Shown here piece by piece: positions 24,201 to 34,759 of a stretch of DNA of 64,000 nt. The DNA comes from Climacteris rufus (taxonomy: Eukaryota; Chordata; Aves; Passeriformes; Climacteridae). Numbering within the stretch: position 1 is the stretch's first letter; each line of letters opens with the position of its first letter. The position numbers and the translations under genes were made by a program. The stretch is taken from contig VZRZ01002233.1 in assembly GCA_013398175.1 (NCBI GenBank), positions 371,223 through 435,222 on the forward strand. The letters are read 5' to 3'. The notes under the pieces were generated by a model that was given only the letters and a program-made list of their open reading frames with translations, was not told the DNA's origin and searched no databases.

Positions 24201-27200
24201 CCTCAGCAGCAATTTAATTTTCCTTCTGGTAGTAATTCCAGATCTTATTCTGTGATGAAAAGAGGCTATGGTCTGGGCACAGCTTTTTAAGTTTCCTTCC
24301 ACAAAGGTAACTGTACCAAAAGGAAGGTGCTGCTTGCTCAAATGGCTTGTTGAGGTCAACATAGCCAGTTTGCACTGAGTTAAAACAGGCCTCCAGTATC
24401 ACTTGCTGTCCAGGTCCTCCATTCTCCCTGTACGGAGTCACATGTTTGATGCTTTGGAAGACACTACCCTTTTGTCACCCTGTTCAGATTTGAAATTGCA
24501 CATTTCAGTCCCTGAATGAGAAAGAATAGTTTGTTAGCTCTTTGCTTTGCCTGTCTTGTTCTCTGGCTCTTTTCCGTGAATGAATTGGTATTCAAAGGAT
24601 ATCAACGTCTGACATGGTACTGAAAGCATAAAGTTATTCTTCTGTCGAAGAAATTCTAAGCACACTGCTTGGGCCAAGTATGAGGCTTTGACTTCAGAAC
24701 AGCATGGTCAAGTTTTGTATTGAATATGCCTTTTACGTAGGTAGGCACTGGGTTGAAGATATTACCAAATTAGCTTATAAAAAAAATTAATTTATACTTA
24801 CTGTGAAATGTTAGGGAGTGTTTCTGCTGTAGTGGTCTGTGAATGAGCTGTCTTGAAACTTATACTTGATAAATTATGCCAATTTGGAAATAAAAATGTT
24901 TTAGCACTAGATTGGGGAAGGTATTGTGTCAAAGAAGAGTGCTAGTAATAATAGAGTGTGTGTTATGTTCGTACTGTAAATCAGACAAATAGACAATAAA
25001 AAATATGAAAACTGTATCCTTTTTATTCTTTTAACAACCAGAGATTGTATTAGAGACTATAGTTGTGTGTTTAGAGTTACACGTGTATCTTATATGGACT
25101 ATAGTTTGAGTTTTATTTTGTGTGCTCTTTAAGAAAGTAAAAAAACTTACATAGAAATAGGATGTAAAAATGTAACATAATTCATTTAACTCCTTTGTGT
25201 TTTGTAAATTCATTGATTATGTACTGTGATGTTTGTGTGAGTAATAAGGTCTTAAATGTTTCTCTTAAACTAAGAGAAAAAAAACCAAAAAAATATTTCA
25301 TTTTTCTTCTATCCAAAGCTTTCATTCGTTTCCATAGAAAGTGGTTTCTGTCATCTAGGTTTTACTTCATTTTTATCTCACTGAGGATGGAATCAGACCA
25401 CAAGATGAAACATTAGTAAACAGGAAGAAACTGAAGAATCTGTTTATCAGACTGAAGTGTGTCACTGGAGATGAATGAAATAACCAAATGATTTTATATA
25501 GTACAAAAACAAAGTAATGGAAGAATTGGATACAGAAAACTGTAGCTAAAGAGTTTAATTAAACCTCCTCTTTCATGCCCATTAGTTTCCAAGTTTCTGT
25601 TTCTATTATCAAGAATGTAAAACACAGTCTCTCTTAATTGTCCATAATAAACCACCAAATAGAAATTTTTAAAATGAAGAATATAATATTCTGCTATTAA
25701 AGTTGGAGGCTTTTTTATCAATTAAAAATATATATTATTTTTAGGTCTTACGTAAGAGTGAGTGATTAATGGAGGATACTGGGAAAGAAAAACTTTAGTA
25801 ATATCTTTTGCTAAACAATCATCTGTAAGCAATGTGCAGTAACCATTTTCACTAAAAGGAAAAATTTCTTTAAAAATACAATTTTTTTTAATGCAGCTCT
25901 TTATTTTTGTTGATTGTCTGCCTGAACTTTGAAGATATTAAAGCAAAGACAGTAATGTTCAAACAAGCCTATCAGCAGTTGCAGTCTATTAAGCTTCCTA
26001 TCTAAAGCACAGGAATTAGAGGGTACCTAAAAGCCTTTCACAGATGTAACTCGTGAATGACAAAGAATTGTGTGTATCCAAATGCACACATAGCCTATTC
26101 AGATTTTAAAGTGTGGTCGTTTTTGCTGATGGATATATTTTTAAAACATATGGAGAGATAGAAATTAATTGAATAATCACTTTCTCATTCTATTCGCATT
26201 TATGAGAGGTAAAGCTTTGTAACATTTAATTACTTGCCATGTGCAAAAATTTTTTGGCCCATCTTTACCTTGAAGTTCATGCAGGAAGATTTGACAGTTT
26301 CTCTAAGCCACTTTGGTATATTGCTGCATACACATGTTGGTTTTCTTAGTGTTACAGGATAGATGAAAATACTTGTTGAAGTATTTTGTTTCTGTTAGCT
26401 TTTCTCCCTATAGAAAAGTATTCTTTTGATGGTAGTTCTTGCAACTGAAAATGCAAGCAAACTGTTGTAGTCACTGACTTGATAATAGATTTTGTAAGGC
26501 CAGGTAAATGTCAGATGTTGCAAAGGTCGTATGCCATTGTAATGTTGTCTTCAGGAAAAAGTCCCCAAAGATGGAATCAGGATATAGTGGTGTGTTGCAA
26601 TTATTTCTCTGATTTCCTGTGACATAAATTATTTAATATGTTGTGTAATTTTGTGGTTTTAAAGTTTCTAGTGTAAAGAATATTTCAATTATCAAAATTG
26701 CACAGGGACTGCCTCTACTTGGCACTTAAGGTGCATAGTTTATGCCCTTTTATGCAAGTTAAAAAAAATTTAGTTTTCATAATCAAGAACCACATCATGA
26801 AGAGACATCAAGAACTTGGGTAGCAAGGAGGTGGAAGAGAAGTCTATTCTGTGTTACAAAATAAGAATATTTAGATATAAAGTTCATTATTTAAAAAACA
26901 AATTAAAAATCCATTCCCAGTTATTATGCTAGCCAGGATGTAGTTTTGAATAATCATTACTGCTGATTCAAAATTCCTATTTATGTCTGTGACCTTTTGA
27001 AAATTCTTTTCTGACTTGTAAGTAGACAGCTTGAAGATTTTGGGCTCATAAAGAAACTCTGTAAAGTAACAGATCTCAAACCTTTCTTTCAATGTTATTG
27101 GTGTAGGAATCAACCCACAGACTTGCAGTGTTATATCGGTTTAAGCTATTGTTAGATGAAATATACAATGAAGATAAATATCATATAAATAAGTGCATTG

Positions 27201-27461
27201 CTTTGTAATAACAAGACTAAAATTTGTAATTCTTTATTTGACATTCTTGTTCTTAAGATATGACTCTTTTTTCTTTTCTCTTACTTTCCTAATGGGTGAC
27301 CCTTCAATTATGGAATCTATCTTCAGATATGCACTTAGTGGTATTTAAACAGTTTCGAGGCATGTGACCATTCTTTCTATTAATTAGAAGTCTCCATTAT
27401 TACTACATTTAAAAAAATGTACTAAGAAAGGGGGAGGGAGCTTTCATATCTGTAGATTAAA

Positions 27462-27990
27462 ATTTGTCCTTGGAAAGGTTCTGGAACAACTAAACGTGGA
27501 AACTAAAATACTTACTACTGGGCACATGAGGGACAAGAAAGTCATGATGTGTAGTCAGCATGGAATCAGAAGAGGGAAATCTTGCTTAACCAGTTTTACA
27601 AGCTATGAGGAAACTAATAGTTTGGTAGATGAGAAAAGAGCAGAAGGCTGTTGTCTACCTTGACTTCAGTAAGGCATTTTAAAGTATCTCTTATAAGATT
27701 CTCATAGAGTAAGCGATGAGTATGGACTGGATGAAAAGGCAGCGCAGTGGATTGAAAATTGGCTGAATGAATGGGTGCACAGTGGGCATCAGCAGCATGA
27801 AGGCTACTTGGAAGCCTCTAGCCAGCAGTGTGTATCCCACGGGCCAGTGCAGGGTTCAGTGCTGTTCAACATCTTTAATGGTCTGGATGATGGGATACAG
27901 TGTACCTTCAGCGAGTTTGCTGATGATGTAAAATTGTAAGGAATGGGTGAGCTCCAGAGGTCTCTTTCAGCTTCAGCCATTCTGTGGTTT
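27462..27990 (+). mobile_element. CR1 LINE, 5'-truncated and internally shortened
   Basis: Sense-orientation CR1 with reverse transcriptase landmarks in order. A QHGIRRGKSCLT-like segment lies near 27560-27595, a CLP-L-FSKAF-like YLDFSKAFD motif near 27655-27680, and GPVQGSVLFNIFNGLDDG-like sequence with an FADDVKL motif near 27840-27935 (the catalytic aspartate pair of the reverse transcriptase). The sequence then jumps directly to the 3' terminal motif gagctccagaggtctctttc and cattctgtggttt. The whole C-terminal part of ORF2 is absent, so this copy carries an internal deletion next to its 3' end. Confidence 0.88.
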
Positions 27991-30900
27991 AAAGGTTTGT
28001 CATGTGCTGCAGCCATATGTAGGCAGATATTTACCACACTTTCATAATCTGCTAGACTTAGATAACAAATTGTGCAACTGTTAATCTATTCCTCAATTTA
28101 TAGCATACTTTCCTCTAGTAATCCAATACTCACAGTATGCAGGATATTTTTGTACAATTCGTCCTCCTTGCTGTATGTTTTATGAAATCCATTATTCAAA
28201 AGGAGAAATGAGCTTCTGGAAATGCCCCCTGAAGTTGCTTGTCGTAGTAAACCGTTCACTAATCAACATTATTTGTCAAATACTCAGAAATGCACATATG
28301 GAGTAAGTAGCTTGGACAATCTATTTCTTGGTTCTGTGTCAACTCAGTTGTGTTGTCATGTAGAATTGAATTCTCTTGCTGCTTCTGTCTTAGATGGATG
28401 TTCACAGTTTTTAAGGCAAGTAGAATACGCTCACTACTTTGTTTTCAGTCAGTACTCAGAAACAAGAATTCTTCTGTTCGTAGTCAAAGACATGTCAGGC
28501 TTATAAATCTGGTTCAGTAGGTATTACAGGTAGTGACTAGCTTCTGATTTATGTCTGAATAGCTGTTCTTTCTGAAGATTAATTGCCAGAGGTCACTGAA
28601 GTAAGACAAGAAATTAACAATAAGGATTTTTTTGAGCATTGTCCAGGTATGGGATAACACAGGAATAGCAAGGGAATTTAAGGTGACTGTGTTTAATTTT
28701 AATGTTTCATATCAAATGCATAAAAAGACAGGCTTTAAACTGGGGCTTCATTTGAATGGTTGTAAAGACCAAATTCTGACTGCTGTAATTAGTTGAATTG
28801 GAAATATTTGTCCTAATCTGTAAAAAAGTACTTCAAAAATAGAACTTAGTTACATATAAGGGATCATATAGAATTTGTGCATTGTTAGGGCTTTAGTGAG
28901 CTTTCATGGAATTTTCTGATTCATGGGAATCATGAAGTGTTGCTGCAGTAACAGTACAGACCTTTTACTTTAAGAGAAACTGAATTCTATGTCTGCTAGA
29001 CTTCAGTTCTTTAATGATGACTTCTGTATCCTAGCTAAACTAAAGGAATACTGCAGGTATTCTTCAGGTTGATTGTACCTGCTGCCAAGCTACAAATGGA
29101 TGATTCTCATACACTTGAATATTGACACTTGAATAGTTTAGATCTCAAAATCTTGTGCGTAGGTCAGAAATGCTTTTTTTTTGCTTTTATGTGAGTATGT
29201 GGTACAGTTGCTAACAGAAGATATTGCAGGTGTAAATTTACTTACAAAGCAAGCAGAACTCTCCTGGGAGATTGGTCTCTTTGAATTTGATACATTCTGA
29301 ATCAGTAATTCTCTTCAATAGGTGTTACATATTTTAAATTAATCAATTTGGACAAGTTCATGCAATTTGGTCAGGAGTACAAATCACAAAGCCTGGAATT
29401 CTGGATAACCATATTGTTCTTCCTCTGCCATTTCAGGAACTCACAGTCAGGGATCAGTGTTAGGGATAGGTCTTCCTCTGAGTAATCAAACACCATCTAA
29501 AGGATGTGGGTTTTGCCTGTTGTGCGAAATCTATTGTATGTAATGTTTCATAAAAACAAGGTTGCTTTCATATGTAAATTGTTGCCATTTTGGTTTTACC
29601 ATAGGTATTGATTCTTCATACTTCCTTTTTCCTCAGTAACTGTGCAAAGTAGTTTTTTCCTAGTTAATCAGACCGTTTATTTTTTGTCAATAGTGAGAAA
29701 ATGAGGTTGTGCATGAACAGAAAAAGGCTGCTTGAGAGTTTCTAAGAAAGTATCACATCAGAAGTGTCCAGTTTCCTCTCAGTTATTATCTTACTTATCT
29801 GTAATTTTATAAGAACGTCCTTAATAAATTAGTCAGAGGACTAAATAGTCACATATGACTCAGGTCAGTAGAATGTGGGCAATTTCTGCTTTCTCTTTGG
29901 GGAATGTCAGTGTCCACAATAATATGAATCAACTGTGTGGGCTTAATGACACACATCTGAGAAACTATTTAGTGGTGAAGTCCTCCAGACCAGATGCCTG
30001 TGTTCGTATACTGGCCTTTTGTTTGTCATATCATCATCTCTAAGCAGAAAGGAAATCCCTTGTCAGTCACCAGCAGTGGACATCATGTGGAAAGTCATTC
30101 GAAGGTGAAATAACAATTACCTTCTTCAGAACAATTGTGATTCTTTGAAATTACTTCCAACATATTTTATATGTTTTTATAAGCTTAATTGCAAAGTTCT
30201 CCTCCTGTAACATTCTGTGCTCATGGCAAAACTGGGGGAGAGTTTAGCTCACTCTATTCTACAACTTTCAGTAATGGAGAGTCACAGAAGAGCATGAGGT
30301 AACCCAAGACTACAAGATGCTGCTGGTCATCCTAATCTAAAACTACATGTGATGTGTCTGTTTACCAGGAAGGTATTCCTGAAGTAGAACTGAAAGTTCA
30401 CAGTTAGTGCAAAGCAGGAAGTGGGTTCATTTCTTTATGTTGTTATATATCATATTTTCGACTTTGTTGACCTTTTTATGGGTTTAGTTTGGCTGTCTAA
30501 TGTTACTAAGTTTATTTTCTCTTATTGAAGTTCTTCAGTTTACCTGTTGGTCACTCTACCTGTATCATGTCTTGAATGGCTAGTAAATACCCTTTTTTAT
30601 AGGTTGTGTCAACTTCTATGCTAACAGATTATTCCTCAAATAACTTAATACATAACATTATTTTTGATCTACTTGTTCGTGTTTGTGTTCTCTCCATCTA
30701 GAACTGTCTACTCCTGTGATCTCAAATATAGGGACACATTTTTGGTTTTTATCTGGCTCTGTTGGTCACATAACAGAAACTGAACTGGACCCTTCTATTT
30801 CTCTACTGTACTTTGAACCTTTATTTTCTGTAATATAATTAAGCATTGATGTTACATTGGTGTTACTATTGGCTTTGGCTTGGGACATGTTTTATATGCA

Positions 30901-33262
30901 GAATATAATTGTATTTACAGAATATGCAGCATGTTTTACATTAGAATAGATGTGTGAAGTAATCCTTCCTGAATTCATTGTGTGAACTACCTTATTATTT
31001 TGTGTCCTTCATATTCCACACTTTGATGTACTGTAGTAGCTCAGTGAAATTCTCTAAGCTGCTAATTACTTAATCTTTTTAACTACTTCAAACAACATTA
31101 ATCTGTTGTATGTATTAATCTGTACATGGTCTACTCATGTCTCTGTGTTGTACTCTCTCATTTAGTTTAGTTAATTTGTTTCTTTTATATGTATCTTTCT
31201 TTTTGACTTCACTGTGCAGCTTATAATTGCCCAGTGATAAAGCCGTATCAAGTCTAGAATTTAGCACTAATGATTAGTAGTACAGTTGCTTGAAATTTAT
31301 ATCTTGTTACTTGAAGTGTGACAAAATGTGGAATATAAAAGTATAAAACCACTAGCCTTCTTGGCAAAGCTTTAAATGTTTTTTTTATCACTCACAGCAA
31401 ATAAGCCTGGTCATGTAGAATCATTGTGGAGATTGACCTGTCTATTTATGTAATTAATTATTCCTAAAAGTTGAGTGCATACAACTCAAGTCTCTCCAGG
31501 GCAATATTTATCAAACATCATCTCTGTTTTTGTTATGGGCTCAGCAGTTTTGGTAGTTGTATATTAAAGTCATGCCTCTTGTGCTACAAAATATTAATAT
31601 TCTGAGACGCTTTACCCTTGTTAACAAGTTCTACTAGCCTAGAAACTCGTTTCACAATCCCAAGCAATTGCTAGCTCATTTCTTTGTTAGTTTTTTTGAG
31701 GCTTCACAAGAACATGTTAAAAGAATTAATTTCTTAAATGCCTTTAATGGATATGCACAGGGCTATTAAAAAGGGTTTGTATTTTACCTTTCATTCCTTG
31801 TCAAATTTTATGTCAGGTGATCCTTTCAAATGAATATCCTTGGGAAGTGATGATTCTAACGTACTTTGTCTAGCTGCTTTTTCTCCCTTTGAGTTATGAA
31901 TTTTATTATTTCATGATAGGAATGCTGGCTGTATTTCTTGAAACCAAGCTGTTTTATAATACTCATTCTGTAACTTTCATTTCCATGTGTAACAGTCTAC
32001 TTGAATTGCACCATAGCTAATTCTGGAAGTTGCTTATCATAGGAAAGTATTCTGCCTTGGAGTACTGGAAAAGCCAAGCAAATAGTTTTCAAGATACTGT
32101 TTGCTAGTCTCTGATAAATAGAACATTCATACAGGCAGTAATTGCTGGAAACTGCAGTTAACAATGACCATGCCTTTGTATTCAGGCACACTATTTTTTA
32201 TTTACCCATGTCAAAGACATGTTTCTTTAAGAGAAAGCTAGCTGTGTCAGCTAGGAAAATTGCAAGACTGTTTGGCAAATTGGTTGTGTTGACAGGGTTA
32301 GAAGTTTCTGTCAGCAATCTGGCCCTGCTGAAAATGAGAGTTGCCTTTCTGTATAACTAAAAAGAAGTAAATAGAGCAGATTTTTCTACTATTCCTATGT
32401 CTCCTATGCCTTCTGTGGTAGATGGCAGGTATAATGGATACCTTGAGCTCTTTTAAGTCACTGAAAGAGCTCTTGCAAACAGTAATTAGAAGCCTCTTCT
32501 GTCACTGAAATTGATTCAGATAATCACTATTAAGCATGATCTAAAACAGCAACAGGACTGTGATTTAAAGATCTGTTACAATCTTGGAAAGCATTGCTAA
32601 GTTTTTGTTCTTTTTTTTAAAGACAATTGGATTTTCATTACTTGTTAATCATAACAGCAGGGCAATTTGCAGATAAAATAAGCTTTTTAATTACGTATTT
32701 TGTTTGTTACCCAATGAGAGACTACAGGTTTGTATACTAATTGTCATGCTGATTTTTTTAAAATGAATTTAGCTGAAGTGTAAGCTAGGTAAGCTAGGTA
32801 GCACAGTTTCTGAATTCAGAACCAGCTAGTTCACTAAAAGAAAAGAAAGTATTGTTTGTAATTAAAACATTAAATTAGTAATTTTTATTGTATTACCATT
32901 CTAGATTTTAAAAGGAAATAAGTGGTAACTGCTATGTTAAATATAATTAAAGGTGTAATATACAAGTTTATTTCTCAAATGAAAATGCATTCTTCATCAA
33001 ACTTCAGTTTTGTGGTCAACAGGGATGAAGAGAACCTAAAGCTCCAAAAGGTGAAAAGCAGTACTTTAAGCTGATTGTTTAAAAGACATTCCTGAGTCAG
33101 AACACAGATAATAAATTACATACAAACCATGCCATGGTCACACAGGCCTCTGGAACGCTGCTGCCTGTCACGTGCTGGCATCATGTGCATCTGTTTGTCA
33201 AACTGAAGACTTTCCCACCTCCATTAAGCTGTTAGCTGCTGCCCCACAGGAAAAAAAAGGGA

Positions 33263-33283
33263 CAATAGTGGTGGCCACTATTG
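33263..33283. repeat. perfect 9-bp hairpin
   Basis: CAATAGTGG, a 3-base loop tgg, and CCACTATTG form a perfect inverted repeat, 410 bases upstream of the AUH exon at 33693. The surrounding 250 bases are more GC-rich than the rest of the intron. No function can be assigned. Confidence 0.8.
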
Positions 33284-33692
33284 CCAGCCGTGGTCTGGGA
33301 ATGTTAGGACACAGAGAGCTTCTAGCTGTGCAGGCATCACAGATGCACACATACATACACCTCTGTTTCATCTGGGACTGTTTGTATAAGTGCTTTCTCT
33401 AAGTATTCCTGTGTATTGTTTGTCTAGCTCTGTTGTCTGTATTCTGGAAGTTTACTTTTCAGATTTGTGTCAAAAGTGAGCAAAGGCCAGAGAAAAAGAC
33501 ATGCAAACCTATTCAGCTGCAGGGAGTGTCATTTTTTTGCCAAAGTCTTGCTGATCAATCAGTTTTTAATCACAGTTTATTTTATGAAACTTTTTCCCTG
33601 TAGTATGACTGTACAATGAGCAAAATGTAATGAAATCATGTTCCAGAGATGTTCTTTATGAAACTGCTGATAATTGGTGCTTTCTTTTTCAG

Positions 33693-33785
33693 CTAATCTC
33701 CCTGTACCTACTATTGCTGCAATAGATGGAACTGCCTTAGGTGGTGGCCTAGAACTTGCATTAGCCTGTGATATACGGGTGGCAG
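33693..33785 (+). CDS. AUH: AUH internal exon with the GGGLELALACD signature (about human residues 169-199)
   Basis: Next AUH exon. The acceptor is a good pyrimidine tract, tgctttctttttcag, and the donor is g|gtaggt. The frame continues from the exon at 18375-18461 and gives NLPVPTIAAIDGTALGGGLE, then LALACDIRVA. This is the crotonase family signature. The middle glycine of the GGG run provides the second oxyanion-hole amide, and the glutamate of GGGLEL corresponds to catalytic Glu189 of human AUH (Glu144 of rat mitochondrial enoyl-CoA hydratase). Length is 93 bases (31 codons), phase 1 at both ends. One difference from human is a threonine in IDGTALGGG where human has leucine. The paralogue ECHDC2 is less likely because the next exon carries AUH-type rather than ECHDC2-type residues. 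The exon follows a 15.2 kb intron and precedes one of only 917 bases. Confidence 0.98.
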
Positions 33786-34702
33786 GTAGGTCTGAATCCT
33801 GCTTATAGGACATAGGACTATTAGTGTTACAGATGGCTTGACTAATCCATCTGCGGGCAACACTCTTATAAAACTTACTTCATATTTGACATTGTGTATA
33901 ACCCATTATTTTAAAGGACTTTAGCAGAAACCTAAGTACTTGCTAATGTTTTGTTTAAAACAACTTACCCCTGATAGCTGCATTGGTTTTGTTACATGTT
34001 TATTTTATTCTTCTGACCTTATTTTTATCTGTATTGTCAGAAGAGTTATGTAATCTCATGTTTGTTGATTCTGGTGCATTTGAAGTGCTCTAGATAGAGA
34101 TTTGATTTTATCTAAACAGGGTGCAGGGGAAAAAGCAGAAGTTGCTAGTGAGAGTATTATTACACAAGAAATTAAATTATAAAAGTGACAACACCACTTG
34201 AAAAGAGGAACCTTGAGCTAATAAGCTGTCAGAACTGTAAAGCCAATTGATGAAAAGTAGATGGAAGGTTGATCCTAAACAATTGACAGTAACTTAGGAT
34301 TTATAAAGTTATTTGACCTTAGAGAATATTCTGTCACCTAAGGAATTCAAATAATCAGAAACAGAATTCTGCTCTGTTCTAAGATGTTGAGTAACAACAG
34401 CCATTTTCTTTTAGTACTTTACATTTGGAAGCAAGTGTCTGTTACTGTATTTGCTTGCTTGCTGTGTGACAATAAGGTACTGAACTTGCTTTGATGAAAG
34501 TTGTTGGATCTTCTACTAAAGGCAGGTCAGTTCAATTTATTTGAAGCTTTTTAATAAACAAATGCTTTTTAAAGTGACTTATTGTTCTTTCTGAAGGAAA
34601 TGCAGTGAATTAACAAACTTCCAGGTTTACATCAAATTACATATTTTCTGATTTCTTTTCCTCTACAGTATAGTAAGAACTCCTTTACATTTTGTTTTTT
34701 AG
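33786..34702 (+). other. AUH: AUH short intron of 917 bp
   Basis: Complete intron from donor gtaggt to acceptor tttttag, flanked by two AUH exons in matching phase 1. It has a pyrimidine-rich 3' end. I see no mobile element, RNA gene or open frame of note in it. It is unusually short for this gene region: the intron before it is about sixteen times longer. Confidence 0.95.
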
Positions 34703-34759
34703 CCTCTTCTGCAAAAATGGGCCTAGTTGAAACAAAATTGGCAATCATTCCAGGTGCAG
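34703..34759 (+). CDS. AUH: AUH internal exon with the MGLVETK catalytic segment (about human residues 200-219)
   Basis: Third AUH exon. The acceptor is cattttgttttttag and the donor is g|gtatga. In frame with the preceding exon it encodes ASSAKMGLVETKLAIIPGAG, with the first alanine and last glycine split across introns. The glutamate of GLVETK corresponds to the second catalytic glutamate of AUH (human Glu209, rat ECH Glu164), so both acid/base residues for hydration of the enoyl-CoA double bond are kept. Human has IIPGGGG where this has IIPGAG. Length is 57 bases (19 codons), phase 1 at both ends. The following exon (expected to begin GTQRLPRAIG) was searched for by eye in the remaining 29 kb and not found, so it most likely lies beyond the right edge. 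Confidence 0.97.

Larger units (their letters stand above)
18462..33692 (+). other. AUH: AUH intron of 15.2 kb
   Basis: Complete intron from donor gtatgt at 18462 to acceptor ttcag ending at 33692. It separates the 87-base and 93-base AUH exons and interrupts a phase-1 codon. It contains a CR1 fragment (20609-21140), an assembly gap and poly-A tract (21178-21240), a CR1 copy (27462-27990), a pyrimidine-rich tract and a small perfect hairpin near its 3' end. The rest (for example 21240-27460 and 27990-33250) is AT-rich, without any open frame I could tie to a known protein on either strand. Confidence 0.9.

Noticed and set aside
33577..33813. Minus-strand frame of 78 codons over the AUH exon
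   Set aside because: It is the antisense shadow of the AUH exon at 33693-33785, where the conserved sequence is on the plus strand with proper splice sites.
33693..34759. ECHDC2 as the identity of the crotonase exons
   Set aside because: ECHDC2 as I recall it has different residues where these exons read ASSAKMGLVETKLAIIP, and the GADLKERAKM exon matches AUH.
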